A DNA stretch of 20,307 nucleotides from contig SMOI01000223.1 in NCBI GenBank assembly GCA_008000375.1, positions 1-20,307 on the forward strand. Reading direction: 5' to 3'. Shown piece after piece: positions 10,582 through 18,717 of the stretch. The DNA comes from Poteriospumella lacustris (taxonomy: Eukaryota > Sar > Chrysophyceae > Chromulinales > Dinobryaceae). The notes beneath the pieces were generated by a model. That model made no database searches. It saw nothing but the letters and a program-made list of their open reading frames with translations, and had not been told where the DNA came from. Positions within the stretch are counted from its first letter, which is position 1; every line of letters starts with the position of its first letter. Position numbers and translations under genes: made by a program.

Positions 10582-11059
10582 CTCAAATAGTCCTTTTGGG
10601 GACTGCCCAGCAAGTCACGCCAACTTGAACAAGGGAATACAAACCAATTACTCAAATGCGATGGAACTCGAGCTGATACAGATGGAGATATGGAATCACT
10701 GCCAGAGATCTCTATGGTCTGTTGTTCATAAAATTCCATTTTATGAAAAGAAACGGCATCAAAAATATGAAACGGTCCACATGATTTGAAACAAAAAATT
10801 GAAACGTCCAAACTCTCTGCTCGGCTGCCAGTGAAAAAAAATGAGGAGGTTCATGTGTGGTCGAGTCGGGCCTGCTTCCTCGTTTGCTTTCGTAATGGAC
10901 TCGACAACTGGAGGATAAAAATCATAACGTCTGTAAAAAGGGATACGAACCTACGCTCCATATCACTCATCGAAAACGGGTTGGGGAGAAGAGTGAGGTT
11001 TTGGCGAATTCGTTGACGGTCAATTTGCTTCGCTTGTATTGTCGAGGGAGTTGGACACG
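10582..11059. promoter_or_regulatory. Divergent intergenic promoter region (giant scaffold / zinc-knuckle gene)
   Basis: These 478 nt separate two start codons that face away from each other, so they probably hold both core promoters and 5' leaders. The stretch is more AT-rich than the coding DNA. An AT-rich gaggataaaaatc lies about 145 nt before the plus-strand ATG, but I cannot assign a TATA box or initiator with confidence. No coding exon is convincing in it. Confidence 0.55.
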
Positions 11060-13939
11060 ATGTCGAAATTAGACTTCAAGGAAGAACCTTTGGATGACAT
11101 TGGAGAGGATGGAGAGATCAAATACATTCTCGACAAAGATGGCGAAAAATCTGTCATAGCCGTGGAATCAAACCTGCCTTCCATTGGAAAACCATCTGTG
11201 GCAACGTCCACAGCATTGTTCGACTTAACCAACGAAGAAACCGACGACGACTCTGTCGCCAAGCCGCCTACAGAGATTTTGGCAGATTCTTCTTCACTTG
11301 TTAATGATGTATCTAAACCGAAGGAAACCTTTGTCGTCAAGACGATCGATATCGAAGTTGAAACTGTTTCTGATCCAGCATTGGTGGCGGTGCAGATTCT
11401 ATCCACTGATGATCAAGTCAATAATGATCAGAGTATCTCTAAAGTGCCCGTATCGAATTGGTTGGGAAGATTTTTGAAGACCAAACGATCGGTCGTGGAT
11501 CCCAATTCTCTGGCACCAGACATTGAGCCGTCCCACGATACATTTCTGAAAGAATTTGCTGACACATATAACACATTGAATGCAGTTTCCACAGCTTCGA
11601 AAGTGAAAACCAGTGAATCTATCAGTGACGATAGTAGTAGTTCTGATGAAGATGATGAAGATGACGAGACGGAACCAGAAAGAAAACGATTATCTGTGAC
11701 GTCACAACAAGACCTGGCATTGTTGTCGGAAACTGACGTATTGGATCTCATGGAGACGAATGGCAACAAACCAGAAGCACCTAAACAATTGATTGTCAAT
11801 TTGTTTAACTTACCATACGGTGCTGATGTAGAACAGGTAAGATATCGTTGTCGCCTCAAAAGTTATATCGATGGGAAGTTGTTTTTTTACCAGTGTGGGG
11901 ATGGCATCCGACGGTAGGTTGGAACGTTCTTGAACAAGTACAAGCTTGAGTTTACTGCGATTGAGCTGGGAGGCAGTAGTGACGCACCTACGGGTAAAAA
12001 GCCTCTTCCTCTTGGTGCTGCATCCGTCACGTTGAGGGTCCCAACAGGTGAAACCAATGACACATTGATCCAACGAATTCAGGGTCAATCCTGTGGAGGA
12101 CGACCCCTGAGAGTACAGAAGGCGTATTTAGCAGGTGACACTCGCCGTCGCAGTTCAGGTCCTGGAGGAGCCAGTTTTGGACGTTATTTTGATCGAGACA
12201 TTTCCACCAAATGCCATACATGCGGCGAGGTGGGACACAAGATGCAGGAATGCACCAAGACCATCACGACGTGTCACTTATGTGGCGGCACGGATCATGA
12301 CGCAGGTAAATGCGTGTTCTAGTTCATATTGATATGGGCCGTTGAATCTCTGACCATTGTGGTGTGAATATCCATCATAGGCGATTGTCCTAATTTGCTC
12401 TGTTACCGTTGTGGTCGCTTTGGACATCATTCTCGCGAATGCCGTTCGTATGGTGGAGGCTCCCGGCCCGTAGCCTGCTTTCAGTGTGGTTCTACCGGTC
12501 ATCCCCACACACAATGTCCTCAATATCGGTATCATGATCCACCTGACGATCGTTATTCCTCTGCAGTTGATGGTGGGTCCATGATTTGCATGGTGTGTCG
12601 ACGTACGGGACACGCTCTGTGCGGTGGTCGCAATGTCAACGCCACTGATCGCCGTCAACAATTATCGTCCAAGGCCCGCGGCAAAGGATTCGTCGATGTT
12701 TTCTGCCCCAATTGTGGTGAACGCGGTCATCACAATGACTTCTTGCCGGTGCATATGGTCGTGAATAGCCATCGTCGTTCGGGTGATCACTACCAGCGTG
12801 GCGGTGGGCCCAACGAAGACATCGCCGAGTATCTTTGCTACGCGCCGAAATGTGAAGCTTTCTTCCGATTTCAACAACGTAAGTACATGTGACGTGTGGA
12901 GCCGCTCGGTATTGATATTGTTGTTGTCGTTATGCTCACTCCGTGTTTGTACTGGTCCATAGTTCAACGTGACTACGAGACACTCGAAGAGGACGAGAAA
13001 GATGAGTATTACCGTAGCATTGCTCGGTCACAATTTGATATGAGTTTGTTCCCTTCCCTCGGTCATCCCCGTCGGAAACCAACCAGGGCACAGAAACCGA
13101 TTGAACGTGTGGGTCACAAGCGCTTTCGAGAGGATGATGACAACGACGTGGAAGGTACTGAACGTGAAGATGTTGCTGGTCACAAGGCCCGAAAAACTGG
13201 TGGAAATGAGGAGATTGAAGTGATTGATTTGGTTGACAGTGAGGGTAACGGTGGTTCCGAAGATGACGAAGACATGTACTACTCGTCCGATGAAGAGGGC
13301 GAGGAGGATTCCGAAGGCAGCGAATACGTCGGCGATTCGGATGAGGAAGATGATGAGCAAGGACACCGGGCACGTAAACGACAACGTCGTGAGAGTTACG
13401 GCAGCAATGTCTCTCAGCAAGGTCAATCATCATCGTCAGCTGGGCGATCGGATGACAAAGCCCGTAACTCGAAGCGGAAACAAGTCTACGATGGCCGTGA
13501 GGTGCATACGTCGAACCGTTCGAGCCATGCGCACCATCACAAGACCAAATTGAATCGCAAAGAAAAACGTCAAGTGAAATTCCACGACAAACAAGCCAAA
13601 CACGAACAACGCCGTCAACAGCAACAAACGCATCCAGCAGTACGCGCGGCGATCAATGATGTGAACAATCCAGTCGATCGCAATTGGAATCGGATACGTC
13701 AGCAACAGCAAACTCAACCCTCGGCACAAGCAACAAGCGGCGGAGCACGTGCGGCCCAGGCCTGGCAAGATCGTTTGCACGATGGTGGTGGCCGCGGAGG
13801 AGGCTATAAGGGCAATTACCATCACGGCGGCGGCGGCAGAGGTGGTGGCAGAGGTGGTGGTGGCGGCGGTGGCGGTGGTGGACAGAAGTCTTATCACAAT
13901 CAACACCGACAACAGCATCACCATCACCAACGTCGTTAA
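11060..13939 (+). CDS. RRM and CCHC zinc-knuckle protein, Air1/Air2/ZCCHC7-like (TRAMP complex), 879 aa, four exons
   Basis: Exons are 11060-11836, 11918-12305, 12381-12878 and 12963-13939; all junctions keep frame and the stop is TAA. Residues 1-235 are acidic and disordered. An RRM spans about 240-345: LIVNLFNLPYG, then the exon 1-2 junction, then a typical end CGGRPLRVQKA; its RNP1 is weak. Six knuckle-like units follow at about 358, 378, 394, 421, 459 and 497, e.g. CHTCGEVGHKMQEC, CYRCGRFGHHSREC and CFQCGSTGHPHTQC. The order and the CPQYRYHD after the fourth resemble Air1/2 and ZCCHC7. Known: those proteins guide the Trf4-type poly(A) polymerase and Mtr4 helicase of TRAMP to nuclear RNAs for exosome decay. 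The tail has acidic and basic stretches, then RGG repeats (about 831-865) and His/Gln. The family match is inferred from pattern; another CCHC RNA-binding protein remains possible. Confidence 0.85.
11837..11917 (+). other. Intron 1 of the zinc-knuckle gene
   Basis: Donor GAACAG|GTAAGA and acceptor CGGTAG|GTTGGA give an 81-nt phase-0 intron. It interrupts the RRM: joining yields VEQ|VGTFLNKY, which continues the first RRM helix. Retention would run into the TAG that forms the acceptor. Confidence 0.85.
12306..12380 (+). other. Intron 2 of the zinc-knuckle gene
   Basis: Donor GACGCAG|GTAAAT and acceptor ATCATAG|GCGATT give a 75-nt phase-1 intron. It splits knuckle 2 just before its last cysteine; splicing gives CHLCGGTDHDAGDC and leads straight into knuckle 3. 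Confidence 0.85.
12879..12962 (+). other. Intron 3 of the zinc-knuckle gene
   Basis: Donor CAACAAC|GTAAGT and acceptor GTCCATAG|TTCAACG give an 84-nt phase-1 intron. Joining reads RFQQ|LQRDYETLEEDEKDEYY, which removes the early TGA that otherwise ends the upstream frame. Confidence 0.85.
13790..13890 (+). repeat. RGG/poly-Gly coding repeat in the zinc-knuckle gene
   Basis: GGT/GGC/GGA triplets encode GGGRGGGYKGNYHHGGGGRG and a following glycine run just before the His/Gln-rich C-terminus. RGG boxes bind RNA and are arginine-methylation targets in many nuclear RNA-binding proteins, which fits the RRM and knuckles. Confidence 0.85.
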
Positions 13940-14709
13940 GTTCTCGCATTCTTGCTGCATTGTATGTGTAAGTGAATTGTGTAAACGACGGAACGTAACT
14001 AGAACCCGGTGTGAGGAATGGAGGACGATGAGTTACAGTACATGGTACAAGACTTATGTAGCGAATGGGCAGATAGAGAAATAGTGGTGATGCGCGTTCG
14101 TCGCGCACAGTAAACGTGTCTTCATTCAAATCACGTTCATCCAACCTACGATGCTACAACACTATCCAGCGACGAGAATGAACAGAAAACAAAAGAGAGA
14201 AAAAAGAAATAAATGCAGGAAATAAATACGTGCTGAAGTACAAGACCAGTTCCCCTCGTAGAAGGGAAGAGAAAAACAACCGTCCCTCGAAGATCACAGC
14301 CACAGAAAGGACCGGCCACCAGCATCATCCCCTGGTAAACTTACTACCGCCCATTAGCCAACGTCGCTGATGCTATCGTTTGTCGAGAGAAAAACAAAAC
14401 GTTCCGCAATATCCGCAGTGGCATAAAAGAACACAGGCACGGTTGATGATGAGGTGGCTCGCCGATCTTGGAGACGTAACGAATATTGGAAAAGAAATAG
14501 AAACAAGAAATAGAGCACCAAACAAATCAAACGCTTCCAATCAAGGAACAGAAACAAAAGAAAAGGAAACAAAAAAACAATTTGAGGACAGATCACCACC
14601 GCAAGAGACAAGGAGCCAACACAGGAGGCGGCGGACGGGTTATCGACTGTCACAAATAAACAAACTACTACCGACGAACAATCACCATTCGCAGCGACAA
14701 CGGGATCGA
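13940..14709. other. Convergent 3' intergenic region, purine-rich
   Basis: This 770-nt gap lies between the TAA of the zinc-knuckle gene and the TAA of the EF-hand gene, which point at each other. I see no gene in it. From about 14180 to 14600 the plus strand is dominated by A and G, so the minus strand is a long pyrimidine-rich stretch. It presumably holds both 3' untranslated regions. Confidence 0.7.
14208..14226 (+). terminator. Two candidate poly(A) signals for the zinc-knuckle gene
   Basis: AATAAA occurs at 14208-14213 and again at 14221-14226 on the plus strand, about 270-290 nt after the stop codon at 13939. The pair sits in A-rich sequence, so chance occurrence is fairly likely. No matching AATAAA for the minus-strand gene was evident. 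Confidence 0.35.
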
Positions 14710-17700
14710 TTACATGGTTGTCATCGGTCGAGGAACCGTTGCTGATGCAGCAGAAGGTGTCTTGGACATGGTTCGCGCGATCGTTCCCACACGAATCATC
14801 GACAACGTCGCCGCTTTACGTGGCGTCGATGATGCTTTGCTACGTTCATCATTGCTGTCATCTCCTTCTTCCTCTTCATCGTCGCCAGCACGATGTTGTT
14901 CTCCACGGATCGTTTCCTTGGCTTCCTGGGCTTGACGTTTCACCAATTGTGCACGTTGTTTCATCGCTTGATGCAAATTCTTCACAAACAACCCATATTC
15001 TTGGTTCGAGGTCACCAAGATCTTCTTACGCAAACGGTAATTGTCCAACAACCCTTCCGTATACGGATTGACCGGCAACGGCTGTTTGAAACCTGAATCA
15101 GTCGCACCCGTACGTTTGAATGCTTTCGTCGACGCTTTCGAACCCAACGATGTACGTGATCTTGCAGACGTTGGATGACGTGACGATGTCGCGGGTGTGG
15201 TCTGTGCAGAGAAATCCGATTGTTGGGAACGGGCCGTCGCAGGAACAGAATTACTGGTACCCGTAAAAGCGGTGGTACCCGTAATTGACGGTGGAGAATA
15301 AGGATCAATCACGGGTTGGTTCACCTTCAAATGTTTGAAATGGAACGTAGATGTTGACTTGGCATGATGGCTGGGTACCGTTTGTCCAGGATAGGCAGGT
15401 GCAGTCACTGGGCGATGTGGCTTCAGATTGGCCTTTTTGTTGTTCCCACGATTGTTGTTGGATGTCCTGCTGCCATTGTTGGAGCGAGGAGACACATGCA
15501 ACAACGAGGACTGTTCCAACAAATGGGTCAGATTGGCCGTCGATGGATCTGGTGCAACGAATGGTTCAGAAAGTTTGCCCAAATTGATTTTGAGTGCATC
15601 CGCAGAGGGTTTGCCAGTCTTCGTAGCCTTGGCATACATGGATTTCTTGCTTTTCGAGGAGGTGGAGTGGACACTGGCATCGTCAGCGCCCGCTTGTGCA
15701 AGAACACCAGTGGCCCGAGCGTACGCTTCTGCTAGAGCCAAGAGCTGTTCTGAATTGCGCAAGTGGTCAGCCGTTGGATGACCGGCAGCTTCCGCATCCT
15801 CAGGAACGGTATCCAACGCCACCGTGGACTTCTCAATCAACCGACGTCCACCACCACCACCCGAAGGTGCATCGCCAGTGGCTGCAATAGTCACAGCTTT
15901 GTTCGGGGACGATGCAGTTGAGGACGGGGCAGAAGCGGAGGACGGGCGGCGTGGTGCTTGTGCAGAACGTGACGGTGCAGGTGACGGAGGCGCACTGGGC
16001 ACACGACTGAGCGGCGCAGAGGACTTGTTGTCATGGGCATCCAGAAGCGGCTGTTGCTGTTGTTGCAGTAGCATCGCTTGCTGCTGCTTGTAGGCAGGAA
16101 GATCTTTCAGGGCCTTGAGTAACGCTTCTGCGAAATGAATCTGCTCGGTCAAGCCAGCGGTTGATACAGGTACCGTCGGTGTTGCGGCGGTACTGGTAGT
16201 CGAAACCGAGCGATTGTCATCGTGTAACGGATCCACAGCACTGATTGGATTCCAATTGGGCTGTTGGGACGCACTTGCTGCCTGCAAAATAGACAAGCTT
16301 TTGTGACGAGGAGCAGAGCCCAATCGTGACGATGAGGCATTGCTCTGAACAGTCGCCAACGAGGCAGTCGATCCATTGTTGTTGTTGCTGTTGCTGTTGC
16401 TGTTGCTACTGTTATTGCCCATCCCTTGACCGCCACTGGAAGAAGGACGACGAGGCAGCATCGTCATGCTCGCAGAGGATGGTTTCAGCGACTGCAAGAA
16501 CTCTGGTTGCGTGCGGGCCGACGAAGGTCCATTTAACCAGGATACGTCATGTCGACGACCAGTCATCTCTTCCATCACTTTCGACAACGCCGTTTCTGTT
16601 TTCACCTTCGCCGGATCCTTTGGAACAAAGGGACTAATATCCACATCAATGGGAGGCATCAAACTTTTCAAAAAGTAATGAATGTCAATCTTGCCGTCAC
16701 CACGATCATACTTCGCATAGAAGTCGTCGAATTCCTCCGGCGACATGACGATGTCAAACTTATGAAACACCGTTCGCATCCCTTTACGCGTGATCACACG
16801 AGGATCTCCATCTTGTTCACGGAACATTTTATGCAACGAAGCATGCGGATGCTCGTTCTTCAATCGTTCGGTGCATTTCTGATAGATCATTTCCTCGATT
16901 TTGTCGGGGGTCATTCTCGCACGGGCCAATGCTGCGGGCATACGATCGACAGACACACTTGCTCCATTCAGCAGCGTTTGATTGGGCAATGTTCCCACCA
17001 ATTCATCCGCCCCACGCACTCTTTCTTCCTTGATAGCCATTGCTTCCAACAAGATGCGTTTGGTATCAATCAACGAGTTCGATCGATACTCTTGGAGAAC
17101 CATCGCTTTCAAATAAGGAGGGAACACAGTCGTGTCATCCAAATCCACACCTAAGCGACCACGAAAGAAATCTTTCGCTTGGTTTTCCGTCATTCGGGTG
17201 TTACCGTGCAACAGATAATGGGGTGCACGGCTTTCACGATTGATCATATCGTTGAGTTTCCGGCGAACATAGATGAGGAAATACTCAATGTTGTGGTTTT
17301 CTTGCATTGTCGCGGAGAGTTTGTGGCGATCACCTTTCTCAACATGCGTACGATCGTCTAACAAAGGAGTGTTGGTCTGACGACGGGAAATAATCGCTTC
17401 AATGAAGTCGAAGAGAAGGATGGTTCCATTGGGACCCTTGGCATGCTTCTTGAAAAACTTTTGTACATCTTCATCGCTAATATTCATTTTCAAACGCTTC
17501 CAAAGAGTATACCGCATCATATCCAATGTGATGGTGTGATAGCCGCTCATGATTTCACCATCACCGAAAAGTTTGGTGGTGGTCTTCAAGAGGTTATCGT
17601 TCAAATTACTTCGCTCGAAGATACGATCGAAGATGAAGTCCTCCACCTCTTGCATAGTAAACATACGGCAATGGGCAGGATTAGGAGGAACCAAATCCTT

Positions 17701-18297
17701 GAATTTCTTGTCATATGTAATGGACGCATTTTGATTGTCGTCGCTGGCCACAGTGCGGGTTCGGTGTTTCTTGTCATTCGAGCTCATTACGATGCTCATG
17801 TTCGCCGTTTCTGACTCTCGCTTGAGAACCAAACTGATAAGCTGGCGAATGTTAATTGTACCCTCGCGGTCTTTATCGAGTTGTTTGAAGACTTCTTCGA
17901 TCTCATTGTCGTTCAAGAAAACCGACAAGCGACTTTGACAGGCAATTTTCAACTGCTGCCGAGTAACCACAGGGCTTCGGCTCTCTCCCAACAATAGATA
18001 CGCCTTTTTCAACTGATTTTCGCCTCTTAGTGTCTCAATGCGAGTTAAGATTTTGCCATGCAGTAAATCGATGATTTGATCGAACTTGAGGTACCGCTTT
18101 TGCTTGGACATGGCCTCGGCATCCAAGTAGTTACTGCGCTCCTTGATATCAACACCATCACGAATATCGTCCATTAGGCGATTATAATCGATCGCCTGAC
18201 GAGCTTCATCAAAGTACTTTGTATGCAAGCGAACCAATTCAGTGGTTCCAATGTTCCACCCTGTGCGGGCCTTCAGGAAATCCGACAACTCTTCCAT
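14710..18297 (-). CDS. Multi-EF-hand-like protein with long disordered tail, 1195 aa, single exon
   Basis: The ATG at 18297 has good context (GAAATGG). The open frame reaches further upstream without another ATG, so a 5' exon cannot be excluded. The stop is TAA at 14712-14710. The first 550 residues are helical, with EF-hand-like loops at about 140 (FKQLDKDREGTINIRQL, Gln at position 12), 285 (KGPNGTILLFDF) and 530 (AKYDRGDGKIDIHYF). None is fully canonical, so calcium binding is uncertain. The spacing suggests repeated units of about 85-95 residues, as in EFCAB6-like and protist flagellar proteins (family knowledge). Residues about 560-1065 are low-complexity Ser/Ala/Pro/Asn/Gln-rich. A conserved-looking helical stretch occurs near 1069-1130 (NPYTEGLLDNYRLRKK and onward), before an acidic tail. 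No membrane segment is visible. A cytoskeletal or axonemal role is inferred. Confidence 0.8.
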   Translation of the reverse strand: MEELSDFLKARTGWNIGTTELVRLHTKYFDEARQAIDYNRLMDDIRDGVDIKERSNYLDAEAMSKQKRYLKFDQIIDLLHGKILTRIETLRGENQLKKAYLLLGESRSPVVTRQQLKIACQSRLSVFLNDNEIEEVFKQLDKDREGTINIRQLISLVLKRESETANMSIVMSSNDKKHRTRTVASDDNQNASITYDKKFKDLVPPNPAHCRMFTMQEVEDFIFDRIFERSNLNDNLLKTTTKLFGDGEIMSGYHTITLDMMRYTLWKRLKMNISDEDVQKFFKKHAKGPNGTILLFDFIEAIISRRQTNTPLLDDRTHVEKGDRHKLSATMQENHNIEYFLIYVRRKLNDMINRESRAPHYLLHGNTRMTENQAKDFFRGRLGVDLDDTTVFPPYLKAMVLQEYRSNSLIDTKRILLEAMAIKEERVRGADELVGTLPNQTLLNGASVSVDRMPAALARARMTPDKIEEMIYQKCTERLKNEHPHASLHKMFREQDGDPRVITRKGMRTVFHKFDIVMSPEEFDDFYAKYDRGDGKIDIHYFLKSLMPPIDVDISPFVPKDPAKVKTETALSKVMEEMTGRRHDVSWLNGPSSARTQPEFLQSLKPSSASMTMLPRRPSSSGGQGMGNNSSNSNSNSNNNNGSTASLATVQSNASSSRLGSAPRHKSLSILQAASASQQPNWNPISAVDPLHDDNRSVSTTSTAATPTVPVSTAGLTEQIHFAEALLKALKDLPAYKQQQAMLLQQQQQPLLDAHDNKSSAPLSRVPSAPPSPAPSRSAQAPRRPSSASAPSSTASSPNKAVTIAATGDAPSGGGGGRRLIEKSTVALDTVPEDAEAAGHPTADHLRNSEQLLALAEAYARATGVLAQAGADDASVHSTSSKSKKSMYAKATKTGKPSADALKINLGKLSEPFVAPDPSTANLTHLLEQSSLLHVSPRSNNGSRTSNNNRGNNKKANLKPHRPVTAPAYPGQTVPSHHAKSTSTFHFKHLKVNQPVIDPYSPPSITGTTAFTGTSNSVPATARSQQSDFSAQTTPATSSRHPTSARSRTSLGSKASTKAFKRTGATDSGFKQPLPVNPYTEGLLDNYRLRKKILVTSNQEYGLFVKNLHQAMKQRAQLVKRQAQEAKETIRGEQHRAGDDEEEEGDDSNDERSKASSTPRKAATLSMIRVGTIARTMSKTPSAASATVPRPMTTM
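16051..16084. repeat. Poly-Gln coding tract
   Basis: CTG/TTG triplets on the plus strand encode QQQAMLLQQQQQP on the minus strand, within the disordered region of the EF-hand gene. CAG and CAA codons are mixed, so the tract is not a pure expansion. Confidence 0.8.
16376..16420. repeat. Asn/Ser coding trinucleotide tract
   Basis: TTG and TGC-type triplets on the plus strand encode NNSSNSNSNSNNNNGS on the minus strand, in the disordered tail of the EF-hand gene. The units are AAC/AAT and AGC. Confidence 0.8.
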
Positions 18298-18717
18298 TTC
18301 CTTCTTGTCCACAAAATAAAAACAAAACGATCCTTTACCTTCCGTAAGGCGTAGTGAAGCAATGACAAAGGAGTGGGTTGTTTGTTTATGAAAGGTCCTA
18401 TCCTTGCTCCTTCCTTACCGATGGTGATTTAGCGATAACAACCGACGATGATGATGTCAACGAAAGAAATCCAACTGTTGCTGCCGTTTCACACTGACAG
18501 GCCGGAAATCCTTCGAATCCTGAAGATGAACATATTTCTCATTAACGTATATGCAGTTAGTTGTATTTAATTGTAAATAGATGTACAATAGTATAGAAGG
18601 ATGGATTTGATTTTCGATTGCGTCTTCTTGGCGCACTTCACAGAAGTCCTGGACTTGACTACGCTCCGGTTGCCGAAAAGTCATATCTGTACAACAAGTC
18701 GTGAGACTGATTGCAAA
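18298..18717. promoter_or_regulatory. Divergent intergenic promoter region (EF-hand gene / PA-domain gene)
   Basis: These 420 nt separate two outward-facing start codons and should carry both promoters and 5' leaders. On the minus strand there is a candidate splice donor ATCG|GTAAGG at 18419/18418. A T-rich tract ending GGACAAG lies next to the EF-hand start, so a spliced 5' leader or exon is possible. I find no clear TATA box and no convincing gene. Confidence 0.5.

Noticed and set aside
10841-10918. A 25-codon upstream ORF before the zinc-knuckle gene.
   Set aside because: The transcription start is unknown, so it may not be in the leader, and there is no conservation evidence from one sequence.
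11039-11059. A start for the zinc-knuckle gene at 11039.
   Set aside because: The codon is TTG; the first in-frame ATG is at 11060.
11887-11895. An alternative acceptor TTTACCAG for intron 1 of the zinc-knuckle gene.
   Set aside because: It would lead to an in-frame TAG within eight codons, while the acceptor ending at 11917 restores the RRM.
14354-14653. A minus-strand 99-codon frame with hydrophobic runs that looks like a small membrane protein.
   Set aside because: The hydrophobicity comes from the pyrimidine-rich strand (TTT, CTT, TTC codons). It lies in a convergent 3' spacer and has no recognisable motif or start context.
18298-18312. A start for the EF-hand gene at 18312.
   Set aside because: The codon there is GTG, not ATG; the first ATG in the frame is at 18297.
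18457-18684. A minus-strand 75-codon frame starting with ATG upstream of the EF-hand gene.
   Set aside because: It is not in frame with the EF-hand gene through the candidate splice, overlaps the 5' leader of the PA gene, and shows no domain features.
18601-18717. An upstream in-frame ATG for the PA-domain gene adding 39 residues.
   Set aside because: It would bury the clear signal peptide that begins at the ATG at 18718.
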